A stretch of 64,000 nucleotides of DNA from Poa pratensis (taxonomy: Eukaryota; Streptophyta; Magnoliopsida; Poales; Poaceae): contig CAMZMU010000117.1 in assembly GCA_947311845.1 (NCBI GenBank), forward strand, positions 73,985,042 to 74,049,041, in the 5' to 3' direction. Below, in pieces: positions 10,951-22,973 of this stretch (positions are counted from its first letter, which is position 1; every line of letters starts with the position of its first letter). Made by a program: the position numbers and the translations under genes. The notes below the pieces were generated by a model, which made no database searches, was not told the origin of the DNA, and was given only the letters and a program-made list of their open reading frames with translations.

Positions 10951-13725
10951 CAGTTGGCGTCCACCGTGGGGCCTAAGGCGTCAGGCGTCACGTTCCAGGC
11001 GGGAACCCTAGGCGGCATCGGCGAAACAATCGCCGTCGGCCGCGCCGTGCGCTACGGCGACAACCACTACATCAGCTGCGACGAGTCCTACATCCTCGCA
11101 GACGACTACATTGTCGGATGCGGGTTGTGCCGTTTGGCGGCGTCGATGTATTCATCGGCTACACATCTGAGGCGTATGGTTTGCCACGAATTTATTCACC
11201 ATCCCACCCGCCCTGCAATCAAAAGGCTTGCGATCAAGACGGTTCTGAGTTTGCCTCCTCCAGGAGTCCGCAGATTCAGATCTACACTTTGTCGGCATGA
11301 TGGGACTGGATCCGACTCCCAGCCCGACAGTCAAGATCCCGAATCTATTCTTCCTGCACTCCAGGATGATGCGATGTCGGATGCCGGATCCAGATCTACT
11401 GTTCACGTCAACGTAGATTCTGACTCCGAAGAAGATTCTGCAAGCATGTTCGAGCAACGGATCAAGCAGTGTTTCAGTACACCTGAGCCTCCGCCTTCTG
11501 AGCGGCTACGGGCTCGTCCGTCAACATGCAGCAGGTTTTCGTGGCGGATGTCACCGGTGCAGCTCAGCACAGGCGGCGGCAACAGACGCCGCCAACCGGG
11601 ACCCCGGCAACCGATCCACTGTTTCCGAGCCTCCGGGGCTCCAAAGAAGAGGGTTCTAGAGAAAGGCGAGCCCAGCAAGATAGGGAACATGGCGGCCCTG
11701 GCAGAAGTTCTGCACACGCCGGTGACCGACAAAACCAACCCGGCTGATTTGGAGAAACTTCGAAACACCTTGGTGGAGCAAACTGAGTACCTCAAAAGCA
11801 AGCAAGCAGAGGTCCAGGCCTCCTCGACGAAGCCAAGGAGGAAAACGCCAAGATAACCGCCAAGTTAGACCCCAAGCGCAATCTTTTCACCACTACTCCA
11901 TTGCCCAAGCCGGCAGGACCTGTGGCAGAAAGAAAAGCAAGAAAGGCAGGGATCCTGACAACTTCAAATCCCCTGCCCAAAAGCTTGGTTTCGAGTGGGC
12001 TACAGCGCCGCAGCGTAAGGACAAGAACGGGGACGTCATCCTCGCCACCCCTGTCCTCAACACTGCAGCCGCCTTAGATATCCTCAACAATGATGACTAC
12101 GACAAGGACGAGAAGATTTACTACGCATCGATCCTTGCTCACAAAGCTCTAGAGCAGCAGGCCCGTGCTGATTCTCGCGCCGACATGGCGGACGCAAGGG
12201 AGGAAAGTTGGAATCCAAATCCAACGCTTGCAAAGCTGCGGCCGGTGGCAACCCCGAAGATCCGTCCGGCTCCAGTAGCCACGGAAAAGGGAAAGACAAG
12301 AAGGACCCACGCAAGTCACCACCTCCCAAAAGGCAGCGTGACGAGGCGTCCAGACCGGCAACAGACGCAAGGCCTCACCTCCTCCGCCTAGGCGGGATGA
12401 AGGCGGAAGCAGGGGCAGCAAGCAGCCGCCAAGGAGTGGCGGCAATCGTGACAACGCCCCGCCGCCAAGAAGAAGCAGGGACCGCACACCGTCCCCACCA
12501 CCAGTGCCCAGGCACGAAGGTGGAAGCCGGGGCACAACAACGAGCCTAGGCACAGCCGGGCAGCGCAGGACGAGCCTAATGCCGACAGATCCGGCAAACA
12601 GCTCAGTCCGCAAGACGCGACATCGTCTCAATGACATCAAGGCTGGAAAGCAGGATGCCTACCTAGGACCTGAGTGCTTTGGCCCAGCCATCCGCAACGT
12701 TCAAGTACCCGAGACATGACATCAGTGTCAAAAACTCATCAAAGGTACAATGGAGCGGACAAGCCAAACTCATGGTTGTCGGACTACGCGTGGCAGTTGA
12801 AATTGCCGGGGCAATGGCCTCGTCGCCGCACGCTTCCTTCCCCTCATGCTAGAGGGGACAGCCCGAAGCTGGATCGAAAACTTGCCGGAGAAAAGCATTC
12901 ATAGCTGGCATGACATGGAAAAGGTGTTCACGCAGCACTTCCAAGGCACATACAAGCGACCCAATACATACACAGATTTGGTTCGTTGCGTGCAAAAGCC
13001 AGATGAAACAGCTACAAGCTTCTTGGCAAGGTGGATTCAGACAAAGGCAAGCTGCGAAACGTAGACGACAATCAAGCAATCCATGCCTTCACCACAGGCC
13101 TCCTGAAGGGCTCAAGTCTCAGACATAAGCTCGTGCGCATGCAGGTCAAGGATCTCGGAGTCATGCTCGAAGTAGCAGCCATGTACGCACAGGCGGATGA
13201 TGATGCACGCGATGGAGATGGCGCACATGACATGGCGCCAAGCAGGCGAGCAAGTCACAAACGCAAGGCTCCCCAGGACGACAAAGCCGGACCGTCAAAC
13301 GAGGTCGCCGCCTTCGAAGGCAAAGGCGGCAACCGCAAGTGGAAAGGAAAGGGTAAAGATGGCGGCTCCAGCAAGCAACGCCTGACATACGATCAGGCAA
13401 AAGCCTTGCCCTGCCCAATCCACGCGTCCTTAGGCAAAGTTAACCACACATTAGGGGAATGCCGGTTCATGGAGGACTTCAAGAAGGACCCCGAGGTTGG
13501 CTGGAAGCAAAAAAGAGCAAAAAGGCTGAGAAGACAAAGAAGGAAGACGATGATGGGCAATTCCATGTCCGAGGATGAGGAACCCAAGCTGGCGCAAAGA
13601 AAAGAAATACCCCAAGGTACATGGCCAATTGGTGTGCTTTTGGGCACTCCTTCGGCAAAGGAAGAAAAGGCGGAGATGCGCGAGCTAAACGCCACAGTGC
13701 CAGATGTTCCCCAGTATTAGACTGG
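10951..13725 (+). pseudogene. Element B gag (broken)
   Basis: A long leader and gag region. The first frame runs through to about 11856. It has low-complexity, charged stretches and a Leu/Glu-rich likely coiled coil near 11700-11820 (LEKLRNTLVEQTEYL). The capsid-like Retrotrans_gag core is at about 12840-13120 (ARSWIENLPEKSIHSW, FTQHF, DETATSFLARW, AIHAFTTGLL). A CPIH...H...C knuckle-like motif lies near 13410-13470. The core frame shifts near 13045-13055, and several more shifts lie between 11800 and 12840. The product would form the virus-like particle that packages element RNA. Confidence 0.8.
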
Positions 13726-14413
13726 TCAGAGGAGCCAATAACTTGGGATAGAGATGATCACCCAGATCACGTATCACCCCGGCAAATACGCCCTTGTCGT
13801 CGACCCAATTGTCGACAACTTCAGACTCACCAAGGTGTTGATGGATGGCGGCAGCAGCCTCAACATCATCTACGCGGACACCTGAAGCGCATGAACTTGT
13901 CGGAAAGCCAGCTTGACTACAGCAAAGTCAAGTTTCATGGCATCGTTCCGGGAAAGCAAGCCAAGTCAATGGGAAGCATCAAACTTGGAGGTTACTTTCG
14001 GACCTGAGACAAACTACCGCTCGGAGCATCTCAGGTTTGAAGTAGTCCCCTTCAAGAGTGCCTACCACGCCATCTTTGGACGGCCAGCTTTCGCCAAGTT
14101 CATGGCTCGGCCGTGTTACATCTACAGCAAGCTGAAGATGCCGGGACCCAACGGTACAATCACCGTCAATGGCAACTTCAAGAAAGCAAAGGAGTGCGAG
14201 CGTGGCAATGCCGCCTTCGCTGAGGCAGTCCTCCACGCAGAGGAATTAGCCATGTTGAAAAAGGAGCTTGATACGTCACAGTTGCCGGAGGATGTAAAGA
14301 CCGCTGAGCCCAAAAACACTTTCAAGGCGTCCGAAGACACAAAGAAGGCGGACCTGGTCCCAGGTGACAGCTCCAAGCAAGTCACCATAGGGGCAGGCCT
14401 GGACGACAAATAG
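13726..14413 (+). pseudogene. Element B aspartic protease (broken)
   Basis: The catalytic motif LMDGGSSLNIIY is encoded at about 13838-13873 and HAIFGRPAFAKF at about 14068-14103. This is the usual order for a retropepsin that cleaves the polyprotein. Frameshifts lie near 13765 and 13882, and a TAG stop at 14411-14413 cuts it from the reverse transcriptase frame. Confidence 0.8.
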
Positions 14414-15330
14414 GAAAGCGCGCTCGTCAGGTTCCTCCGTGAGAATCAGGACATCTTTGCATGGTCGTCAGCCGACATGCCAGGTGTCCCGAGGGAACTT
14501 GCCGAGCACTCTCTTAATGTCTACGAAGGAGCCAAGCCAGTAAAGCAAGGAATAAGGCGCTACGGTGAGAAGAAGCGGACAGCAATAGGGAAGGAGATCA
14601 TCAAGTTGCAAGAAGCCAAGTTCATTAGGGAGGTAGTACACACTGATTGGTTGGCAAATCCTGTAATGGTTCCAAAACCTAATAAGGAAATGAGAATGTG
14701 CATTGATTATACCGGTTTGAACAAGTGCTGTCCTAAGGACCACTTTGCTTTACCTCGTATAGATCAGGTCATAGACTCCACAGCCGGCTCCGAGCTGCTG
14801 TGCTTTTTGGATGCGTACTCCGGGTACCACCAAATCAAAATGCGAGAATCCGACCAAATCAAAACATCGTTCACTACGCCCTACGGGACCTTCTGCTACA
14901 TCACGATGCCCTTCGGCTAAAAAATGCCGGCGCAACGTATCAGCGGTGTATGCAAAGATGCCTTCACGAGCAAATTGGCCGCAATGTTCACGTCTATGTT
15001 GACGACATTGCCGTCATGTCAAAAAGAAGGCAGATTTGCTTGACGATTGAGAGAAACCTTTGATAGCCTCCGGGTATATAGGATGAAGCTCAACCCGAAA
15101 AAATGCGTCTTCGGGGTTCCTGCCGGCAAATTGCTCGGCTTTATCGTTTCGAACGAGGAATAGAGGTAAATCCAGAAAAAATCAGAGCGATCCTCAACAT
15201 ATCCAGGCCTAAGGACCTGAAGGACGTGCAGCGACTTGCCGGCTCGGCGGCTGCCGTCAGTCGTTTCATTAGCCGTCTTGGAGAAGGCACTACCTCTCTA
15301 CCGGCTTCTGAAGAAATCCGACAACTTTGA
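14414..15330 (+). pseudogene. Element B reverse transcriptase (broken)
   Basis: Conserved Gypsy RT blocks appear in order: IREVVHTDWLANPVMVPK, RMCIDYTGLNKCCPKDHF, FLDAYSGYHQIKM, FTTPYGTFCYITMPFG, then the catalytic YVDD at 14995-15006 and LLGFIVS near 15132. A TAA stop at 14918-14920 interrupts the normally invariant MPFGLKNA block. Frameshifts occur near 15035 and 15160, so no active enzyme can be made from this copy. Confidence 0.9.
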
Positions 15331-15800
15331 ATGGACAGACGAAGCAGATGCCGCCTTGCAGCTCAAGGAGCGTTAACGTCTGCTCCAATCTTAGCAGCTC
15401 CTCGAACGCAGGAACCAATGCTGCTTTACATCGCGGCAACTAACTTGGTTGTTAGCGTGGTCCTGGTTGTGGAACGCAAGACGGAAAAATCAGACTTGCC
15501 GGAACAACGTCCGGTTTACTTCATCAGTGAAGTATTTTCCGCCTCAAACAGCATTATCCGCATTACCAGAAGCTGGTCTACGGTGTTTTCTACGCCGCCA
15601 GAAAGTTGAGGCACTATTTCCAGGAGCATTCAATCACGGTTGTGAGCAAGGAACCTCTGGGGGATATCATCAATAATACAGATGCGATAGGCCGAGTTGC
15701 CAAGTGGGGCATCGAACTTGCTGCCTTCGACATCACGTATAAACCCAGAACGGCCATTAAATCTCAAGCCTTAGCAGACTTTGTAGCAGATTGGACGGAA
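15331..15800 (+). pseudogene. Element B RNase H (first copy) and connection region
   Basis: It follows the RT thumb. The frame reads PMLLYIAATNLVVSVVLV, then QRPVYFISEVFS, then HYFQEHSITVVS and KWGIELAAFDITYKPR. This is the degenerate Ty3/Gypsy RNase H plus tether region, with at least one frameshift near 15555. Confidence 0.75.
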
Positions 15801-16434
15801 GCCATGGACGAAGTACCTCTCCCTGAAGACGCATATTGGGTCATGCACTTTGACGGATCACAAATGCTTCAGGGCTCGGGGGCTGGCATTGTGTTAAGAA
15901 ACCCTCAAGGAGACAAGCTTAGTTATGTGTTCAAATTCACTTCAAGGCAACTAATAATGTTGCTGAATACGAAGCTCTCCTTCATGGGCTACACATTGCC
16001 AAGGAACTAGGCGTCCAGCGTGTCCTCTGCTATGGAGATTCAGACATGGTGGCGCAACAGATACGGGGTACTTGGGACACAAAGAGCGAGACAATGGCGG
16101 CATATCGCGCTACCGTTGACGAGTTCGCTAAATGTTTCCTAGGCTACGAGATCCGCCACATCCCAAGGGCTCAAAATGAGGCGGCAGATACACTTGCCAG
16201 ATTGGGGTCTGAACGCAAAAAGGTACCAAAGGATGTTTTCCTGGAACACTTGCACAAGCCGTCAATAAAAGGAGCAGACCTCCTTGACCCAGAGTCGGTG
16301 GAACCAGTTGAAGATGCTAGCTATGCCGTCTACCTGGTAAAGCCGGATTGGACGACGCCATATTTGGACTTCCTGATCAATCAGGAGTTGCCGGACGATG
16401 AGGTTTTAAAAGGCAAATCGTAAGAAGAGCCAAG
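15801..16434 (+). pseudogene. Element B second (archaeal-type) RNase H
   Basis: A second RNase H domain is seen from WVMHFDGSQMLQGSGAGIVL (about 15838-15897), with GDSDMVAQQIRG and ALADFVADW-type tether text around it, and RAQNEAADTLARLGS near 16170-16212. The order Asp-Gly-Ser...Asp-Ser-Asp...Asn-Glu-Ala-Ala-Asp fits RNase H active-site blocks. A frameshift occurs near 15955. An extra RNase H between RT-RNH and integrase is characteristic of Tat-lineage elements. Confidence 0.75.
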
Positions 16435-16714
16435 ACATTCACAATAATTAATGGCGAATTGTACAAACATAGCACCACTGGTGTTTACCAACGTTGCATT
16501 TCGCCCGAAGAAGGTAGAGAACTGCTGGACGAGATACATGCTGGAGTGTGTGGACATCACGCTTCCTCACGCGCCCTTGTTTCAAAAGCTTTCCGACAGG
16601 GTTTCTACTGGTTGACAGCCAAGCAAGATGCAGAGGACATCGTCAAAAGATGCAGGGGCTGCCAACTTTATGCCAGACAATCGCACATGCCGGCTCAGGA
16701 GCTTAAAACAATAC
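16435..16714 (+). pseudogene. Element B integrase, N-terminal zinc-binding part (interrupted)
   Basis: The H2C2 zinc-binding domain is visible: EIHAGVCGHH for the His pair and RCRGCQLY for the Cys pair, with FYWLTAKQDAEDIVKRC between. The frame is cut at 16714 by element A. The target AATAC (16710-16714) is repeated at 24767-24771, where the integrase resumes. Confidence 0.88.
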
Positions 16715-18514
16715 TGATGCATGTAAAATGCATACATGAACTTTACATTTTATTACATGTTATTCCATGTTATTTGCATCATATAAGGGTTATATTCATG
16801 ATTTATATTAATTTTTGGGGATAATTAACAACTCCCCCTTTTTTCTGGAATTAACCCTGCGCTGTCACAAAACCCCTTTTTCTATATTTTGATGTTTCAG
16901 GGACCCAAACGACGTCCAAATGACCTAAGATTTTACGGGGATCACTTTTTTGGAAGGAACGAAACGTAGGCGCAAAGGAATCGAAGAAACGGAGACCAGA
17001 AGGCCCAAAGGGGTGGGCCCACGCGGCTAGATTCCCTGACCACGTGGGGTCCCCCATCCTAGCCCTCGGGCCTCCGCTGCCGTCGATCTTTCTTACCGAA
17101 GCTTCGTCTTAACCTAAAAATGACTATATATAGACCCCCCCAGGGCTTTCGCGAAAGGGAGCGCCGCCGAAACACAGAAACCACGAAACAGAGACCTGGA
17201 GCTGAAGATTGGAGGGGGAAAACTCCGGAGGGGCGCTGCCGGTGTGGTCTCCTTCCCCTCCAACAACATCTCCACCGACACCATGATGAAGAGGGAGTAG
17301 TCCACCCCCTGGACTATGGGTTTGTGGAAGTAACTTATGTATATCTCCTGTCTATGAGCTTCACTAATTAGTACCGTATGAGCTGCTGAACATGATTACG
17401 GTCATCTATGTAATTTCCTTTGTGGTGGATCTTTATTATGAGTTAATACATGTTTGAGATTGCAATGGTTTTGTTTCAGTTATGAAAGTAGATGCATATT
17501 ATGTACCCCGTTCTTATTTACTTGTCATGATCAAGCTTGTTTATGAGAGCATGTGAGGGGAACGTGTGCATTAGTTGGAGTAACAGGGGGTGGCTAGTGC
17601 AGTGAACGTGAGAGAAAGTTCTGCGATCCACTTGGGTTTTCTATCTTACTTTGTTGCCTCACTAGGGATAAACAAAAATACCATGCTACCGGAGAGTGGA
17701 TGTGACCTTGGCCACTACCTCCATGACTAGATCTAGCATGTTCTTATTTTAACTTCATGTCATTGAACTTATTGCTATGCTCTGATTTATCTTAATTACT
17801 AAGGTGTTATGATTTAGTTCGCATCTTGGTGGAGCATAAGAGAGAGAACAACTTATACTTGAGATCTCTATGTTAGGACGTGATGCCCATATTATTAATA
17901 ACTTGTCAAACCATGTCTTGCCATCTTTCATGTTAATTTTAGTGTTCCATTGTCTACCACGTTATCAAGAGAGAGTGCATTTGTGAAACCATGAACCCCG
18001 GTCCATTTTTAATCATAAGAAACACCTTTCCAACACTTTTATCACCACTTTTGTTTGCTGCCATTATTAAATCCGAAAATACAAAAACACTTTTACATCT
18101 TGCATTCATCATAAAAAACCCAAAAATATCATTTATCATTGCTACCACCATCCTTGCATATTTATTTACCATCATTGCATATTTACTTATTGTTTGCATT
18201 GCATATTATTTTATTATCATTCTCACACCTTGTGCTTGACAACCACTTGGTGAGGTTGAGGGCACAAAACAATTTATTTTGTTGCAGGTTCTCAAGAGAA
18301 GGATAAAGAGATAACACCTGAAATACTGGTTCCCCGAGAGTTCGATATTAAACCCTCGAGTCACCCCTCGTGGGGAAAACTGTCTTCCACTACTACATAC
18401 ACTCTGCACTTGGAGTCTCAACCTAACCCATTTACTTTTCACGCAGGTACCACGCGAAGGGGCTAGCAACTGTTTTCTGGCGCCATTGTGGGGTAACTAC
18501 GTGAAGGGCCATCA
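16715..18514 (+). repeat. Element A, 5' LTR (1800 bp)
   Basis: It starts TGATGCATGTAAAATGCATA and ends GAAGGGCCATCA. A TATA-like box CTATATATAGACC lies near 17123-17135. Near its 3' end (18478-18495) it carries a degenerate copy of the primer-binding site (TGGCGCCATTGTGGGGTA). Confidence 0.9.
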
Positions 18515-18524
18515 AGACGTTTTC

Positions 18525-18542
18525 TGGCGCCGTTGCCGGGGA
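18525..18542 (+). promoter_or_regulatory. Element A primer-binding site (tRNA-Asp)
   Basis: TGGCGCCGTTGCCGGGGA is the reverse complement of the 3' end (with CCA) of plant tRNA-Asp. It lies ten bases after the 5' LTR and would prime minus-strand DNA synthesis. Confidence 0.85.
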
Positions 18543-18595
18543 ACCATAGCTGAAAGGTTTATCCAAGGATCACTCACATCAAGTCAACTTCATCA

Positions 18596-19109
18596 GAGTG
18601 TTTAGCGTAAAACTACCACTTTACAAACTAAATCACAAAAACATACCACTTTTGCCCGCAATCGCAAAAAGCTACCACATTTCGTCGCAAATCACAAAAA
18701 GCTACCAAATCGCACTGATCATGAATTGAACAAAGATTGACACTCAAACTGACATGGCGGGCCCACATGTAAGTGATTACGTGGCATGTTGACTTTTCAG
18801 CTTAATAAAAATCGAAAAAGAAATTAAAAAATGGTGGCCGTCCATGGCCGCCGCCCCCCGCCCACGGCCGCCGGAGCCGTCCATGGTCTTGTCCACCTCA
18901 GCAAATTGCTCATTTTTCTGCCACCTCAGCACTGACAAATGGGTCCCACCTGTCGGATTCAGTGTCAATCTTTGTTCAATTCACGATTAGTGCGATTTGG
19001 TAGCTTTTTGTGATTTGTGACGAAATGTGGTAGCTTTTTGCGATTGCGGGCAAAAGTGGTATGTTTTTGTGATTTAGTTTGTAAAGTGGTAGTTTTACGC
19101 TAAACACTC
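18596..19109. mobile_element. Mutator-type MITE with long terminal inverted repeats
   Basis: The 514-bp element starts GAGTGTTTAGCGTAAAACTA and ends with its reverse complement. The arms match over about 150 bp with few differences. It is flanked by a 9-bp duplication ACTTCATCA (18587-18595, 19110-19118), diagnostic of the Mutator superfamily. It is non-coding. Its transcript would fold into a long hairpin. Confidence 0.9.
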
Positions 19110-19360
19110 ACTTCATCACCAACTTGTGTAACAACCTAAGCTTGGGGAAGTTGCACCTACGTGAGCATCATCTTATCCATCTTTACCTACAATCATTTTA
19201 TTTTGTTTTGTTCTTGTCTTGCATATCATCTTTATATTTTGGTTTGCATATTTATATTCAGTTTTGCATTTTTGTGTTGCATTTGTTATTTCGAGTTGCA
19301 TTAGTGTCATTTTACTTTAGTTTTGCATAAAAAATTAAAAACACATAAAAACTTGCAATC

Positions 19361-20699
19361 ATGAGTCTTCCTTTAAGTTCCATTTCTAGTTTTAAACAAC
19401 AACCTGGAGCATTAAAAGATGCCTGGGTTAGAATTAATAGGATGCACTATGAAGATCCTACACCTTGTGAAGATGAAAAGCTAGATCTTTACTTTTATTA
19501 TGGAATAGATCCTTGGTATCAAAATGCTTTAGGTGGAAGTTTTGTCCTGTCAACACCATCCTGTGCGGCCATGACACTTAGAAGGATTTTTGGTAACTTT
19601 GTTGGTAGAAAGAAAAAGGTAGAGGATACCACAGTAGCACTTGCTTTTCTAAAGATAAATTCGAAGCTGGTTTAGAGAAACTACCAAATAAAGAGGATTT
19701 TGAACAACTAGCATCTGTTTCTAAAAATATTATTCCTAAGATAAATGATGAATTAGTTAATGTCATGCATAAACTAAGATTATGTGAGAAAGAATTTCTT
19801 GAAAAAAATATTAGTCTCAACAGTATTGAGGAAAAGTTGGTTTGTGTTAGTGATTTATTAAGGAAAAACCCATCATTTAAACATGTGAAGGAAGTTCCTA
19901 TTAAGAAACAAGTTTGGATTAAAAAAGAGAAAAAAGTTGAGGAAGTTAAAATGCTTAGTGAAGTTAAGGAACCATTTGTTGATTTAGAGAAGTGTAGCTT
20001 GCATGAATTAATTTCTATCTTACAAAAATTTGCAAGTGATCCTTCTGTTAATATTAACCAGGCTGGTTTTGGTTCCTATATTGCTAATCATGTCTTAAAA
20101 GAAAAGATTGCTAGGTACAATCAAGAAGCTATGATACCACCTAAGCTTGGGGATATCTGGATCCCTAAGGTACTAGTAACCATTGGAAAAGAGACACACC
20201 ATGCCATTTTGATCTAGGATCTAGTGTCTCTATATTATCTAAAGAACTATATGAAGTCCTTGAACTTAAAAATATTGAGAAATGCTCTATTGAACTTGCA
20301 CTTGCTGATGATTCCATTAGACATGCTCTAGGAAAAGTAAGTGATGTTATGGTAGAGTTACACATGACTTTTGTGCCTGTTGATTTTCTAATCATGGACA
20401 TGGGGAATAAAACCTCTAGTCCTATTATTTTGGGAAGACCTTTTCTTCGTACTACAGGTGCCATTATTGATTCAAAGGAAGGGAATGTGAAGTTTCAGTT
20501 TCACACAAGAAGAGCATGGAACACTTCCCAAGGAAGAGGGACACACCAAGGTTCAAGCTCCCTCATGAGCTACGTCCCCTTTGATTATCAAGTAAGTAAG
20601 CCTAGCTATATGGCTATAAAGAAAGCGCTTTACGGGAGGCAACCCGGTTGTTTTTGTTTGAGATTTTCTTTGAGTCCTCTTGCTGTAACAAGAGAGTAG
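19361..20699 (+). pseudogene. Element A gag- and protease-like protein (frameshifted)
   Basis: The first frame (19361-19675) starts MSLPLSSISSFKQQPG and has WVRINRMHYEDP and LYFYYGIDPWYQ, like the start of plant gag proteins. It continues in another frame (about 19655-20215) with a Lys/Glu-rich, probably helical region (KKEKKVEEVKMLSEVKE). The third part (about 20210-20699) is a retropepsin-like domain: DLGSSVSILSKELYE and PIILGRPFLRTTGAIID, where a Gypsy protease has its catalytic Asp and its ILGRPFL block. The frame breaks at about 20210, where one base seems to be missing before GATCTAGGA. No RT block follows. Confidence 0.75.
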
Positions 20700-22959
20700 T
20701 TTGTTAGTTTTGTTTCTGGATTTTTAATAAAGAACCAAGTTTTACCTATTTTGGGTTTGAAAAGTTGCTATTCATTTTCGGAGAGTTTTCTGCCTGCACG
20801 AAGTCTGTGCACGGTTTGATTTTTCATTTTTTATCTGTAACTCCGATTGAGCTGTAATTTGAACTGTAGCTTCAACTTTTCATCCTCTGCACACGTGATT
20901 TTTTCAGATTTTTCTGACGAGTTTAAGTAGGGTAGAAAAATGCGTTTTGCTGCTGCTGTTTTTTGGACAGATTCTGTCTTGATATTGTTTGATGCATTCT
21001 TTGAGCTTTTTGCTTGAATCTTTTTGATTCAATTGAGTTTATGAGTAGGCATACAACATTATATACTCTCTGGACATTCATATGAATTTTTCCTAAGGAT
21101 TTTATGCAGCAAGGAACCTATTTGTTTATCACTACTAATATCACCCCACAGAAAAGAAATGGGAGAAACGGTGTTTTGAAGTTTTTTCACAGGGATTAGA
21201 GGAGCTGCACCAAGAGCTATCCAAGGATGGTGAAGACCATAAGCTTGGGGATGTCAAGACAACCCCACTAGACCAACACACTCTCGGTTTGCACACGTCT
21301 AACTTCTGTTTTTCGATCAAAGCACTTTATCGTATAAACTTGGAGCGTCTGTTTTTTATTTGCTTTTGTTATTTCGGTTTGATTTTTATTTTCTTGAGAC
21401 CACCACTATCATTTATATATGAGAGAGCTACTGGAAGTTTGGGTTGAATTATGTTGGATGCTATTAAATATATTGGGATAGGGATGTTTGAGTTGATTTT
21501 AAAAGATACATATAGTTGCATAATTCATGTGCTTTGAATGAATGTTAATTTGCAAGAGTGTTGTCAAGAGCTATCTTTTACCATGTTTAGATGTTGAATT
21601 TTAACTTTACTTGGTTTAACATGGATTGATTAGTTCTATGGACACTTATGCATGCATTTAGATGGTCAACTTTCTCCCTATTGCTAGCCCAAAAATTACA
21701 ACAAGTAAAAAGCTTGTTTCCCAACACCTTCAACCAAAGTTTTTCCAGTGAGTCCACCATATCTACCTATTAGCTTTATGCTATTCCAAGTATGTTTATC
21801 ATGTTATATTGTGTTATCTACATTTCTGAATTTAAATGCTTATGTTATTGATTGTCATGGGAAAAATTGGTTAAAAGCTCTCACGAACTTGATGCACAAT
21901 TTACTTTTATTGCATTTAATAAGCATGAACCATTGTGATTAAAATTATGAAGTTGTGGGCTTGACAATTGTTTTGGTTGGGAGTTAGCCCATATGTGCTG
22001 TCACATGGCAAGCTTTCAACATTGCACTTATTTATATTTAGTTGATGTCATGTACTTTTGTTTATGGATGCCTATCATGGGTGAAATGAATGTGGATACT
22101 TAGTAAGTTCAAAGAGTTTGTATAAATGGTTAGAGAAATGCCTGGGCCGCTAATCTAAGCCATGCATCATTCATGGTGGAAATTTACAGCATAACCATAA
22201 TGTTCATTCAGTGATGCACCTCATAATAAAAAGCTATACCCATAGTAAATAAAAGAGTGCTGAGATTGTTCATTGTCTGTTTGTCTTGTTGTTTTGACAT
22301 GGGCTTGTTCATGTCAAGGGGCAAGAGGTACCCCAGTGCAGTTCTTGATGATACTATTATTACTTGCAATGACCTTTATTTGAATTTACTTTGTGGACCA
22401 AAGTGAGTAACACATGGTGTAGGTACTTGTATTCAAGGGACATGAGACATTCAACCAATACATTGTCAAGCACACCACTCATATTTGCTTTCACTTTAAA
22501 CATTAATCATTCAAGATGCTATGATAGGGGTAATGAGAGCTCCACACCAATGACTACCACATTGCAAGCATTAACTTAAGTAGAAGTGTTTGGAAGTTAG
22601 ATGAAACTTATTCATGCTTTACCTCTACTTATTTATCTATCCAAAGTGTCCACCTTTTATATTCAGTTTTCATAAGAAGTACTCTATGACCACCATAGGA
22701 TGTTTTTACTTTTCATTATGCATACATTTGGTCCATAGTACTTTCTTCTATATTACACTTTGTGAATTTATCATTGAACATCTTTACATTGAGTATTTGA
22801 TATCACTTCATAATTTATCTTGCATATTGTTATTCCTTTGAAGAATGAATCATTTGACTCTATGTAGCAATAGTAATCACCTTTGATATCCATTGATAGT
22901 ATTAAAATGCAAAGTCCATGTTAGTTTTATCACCTTCATACTCGGGACGAGCATGGGTT
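20700..22959 (+). other. Element A internal non-coding region
   Basis: About 2.3 kb of AT-rich sequence between the protease-like frame and the 3' LTR, where autonomous elements carry RT and integrase. No domain could be recognised in any frame. A second polypurine-like motif, AAGCTTGGGGATGT, occurs at 21241-21254. Confidence 0.7.
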
Positions 22960-22973
22960 AAGCTTGGGGATGT

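Noticed and set aside
17991..18239. An 82-codon frame present twice (also 24243-24491) and its antisense 81-codon frame
   Set aside because: Both lie inside the two LTRs of element A. They are duplicated because LTRs are duplicated, and show no domain or codon signal.
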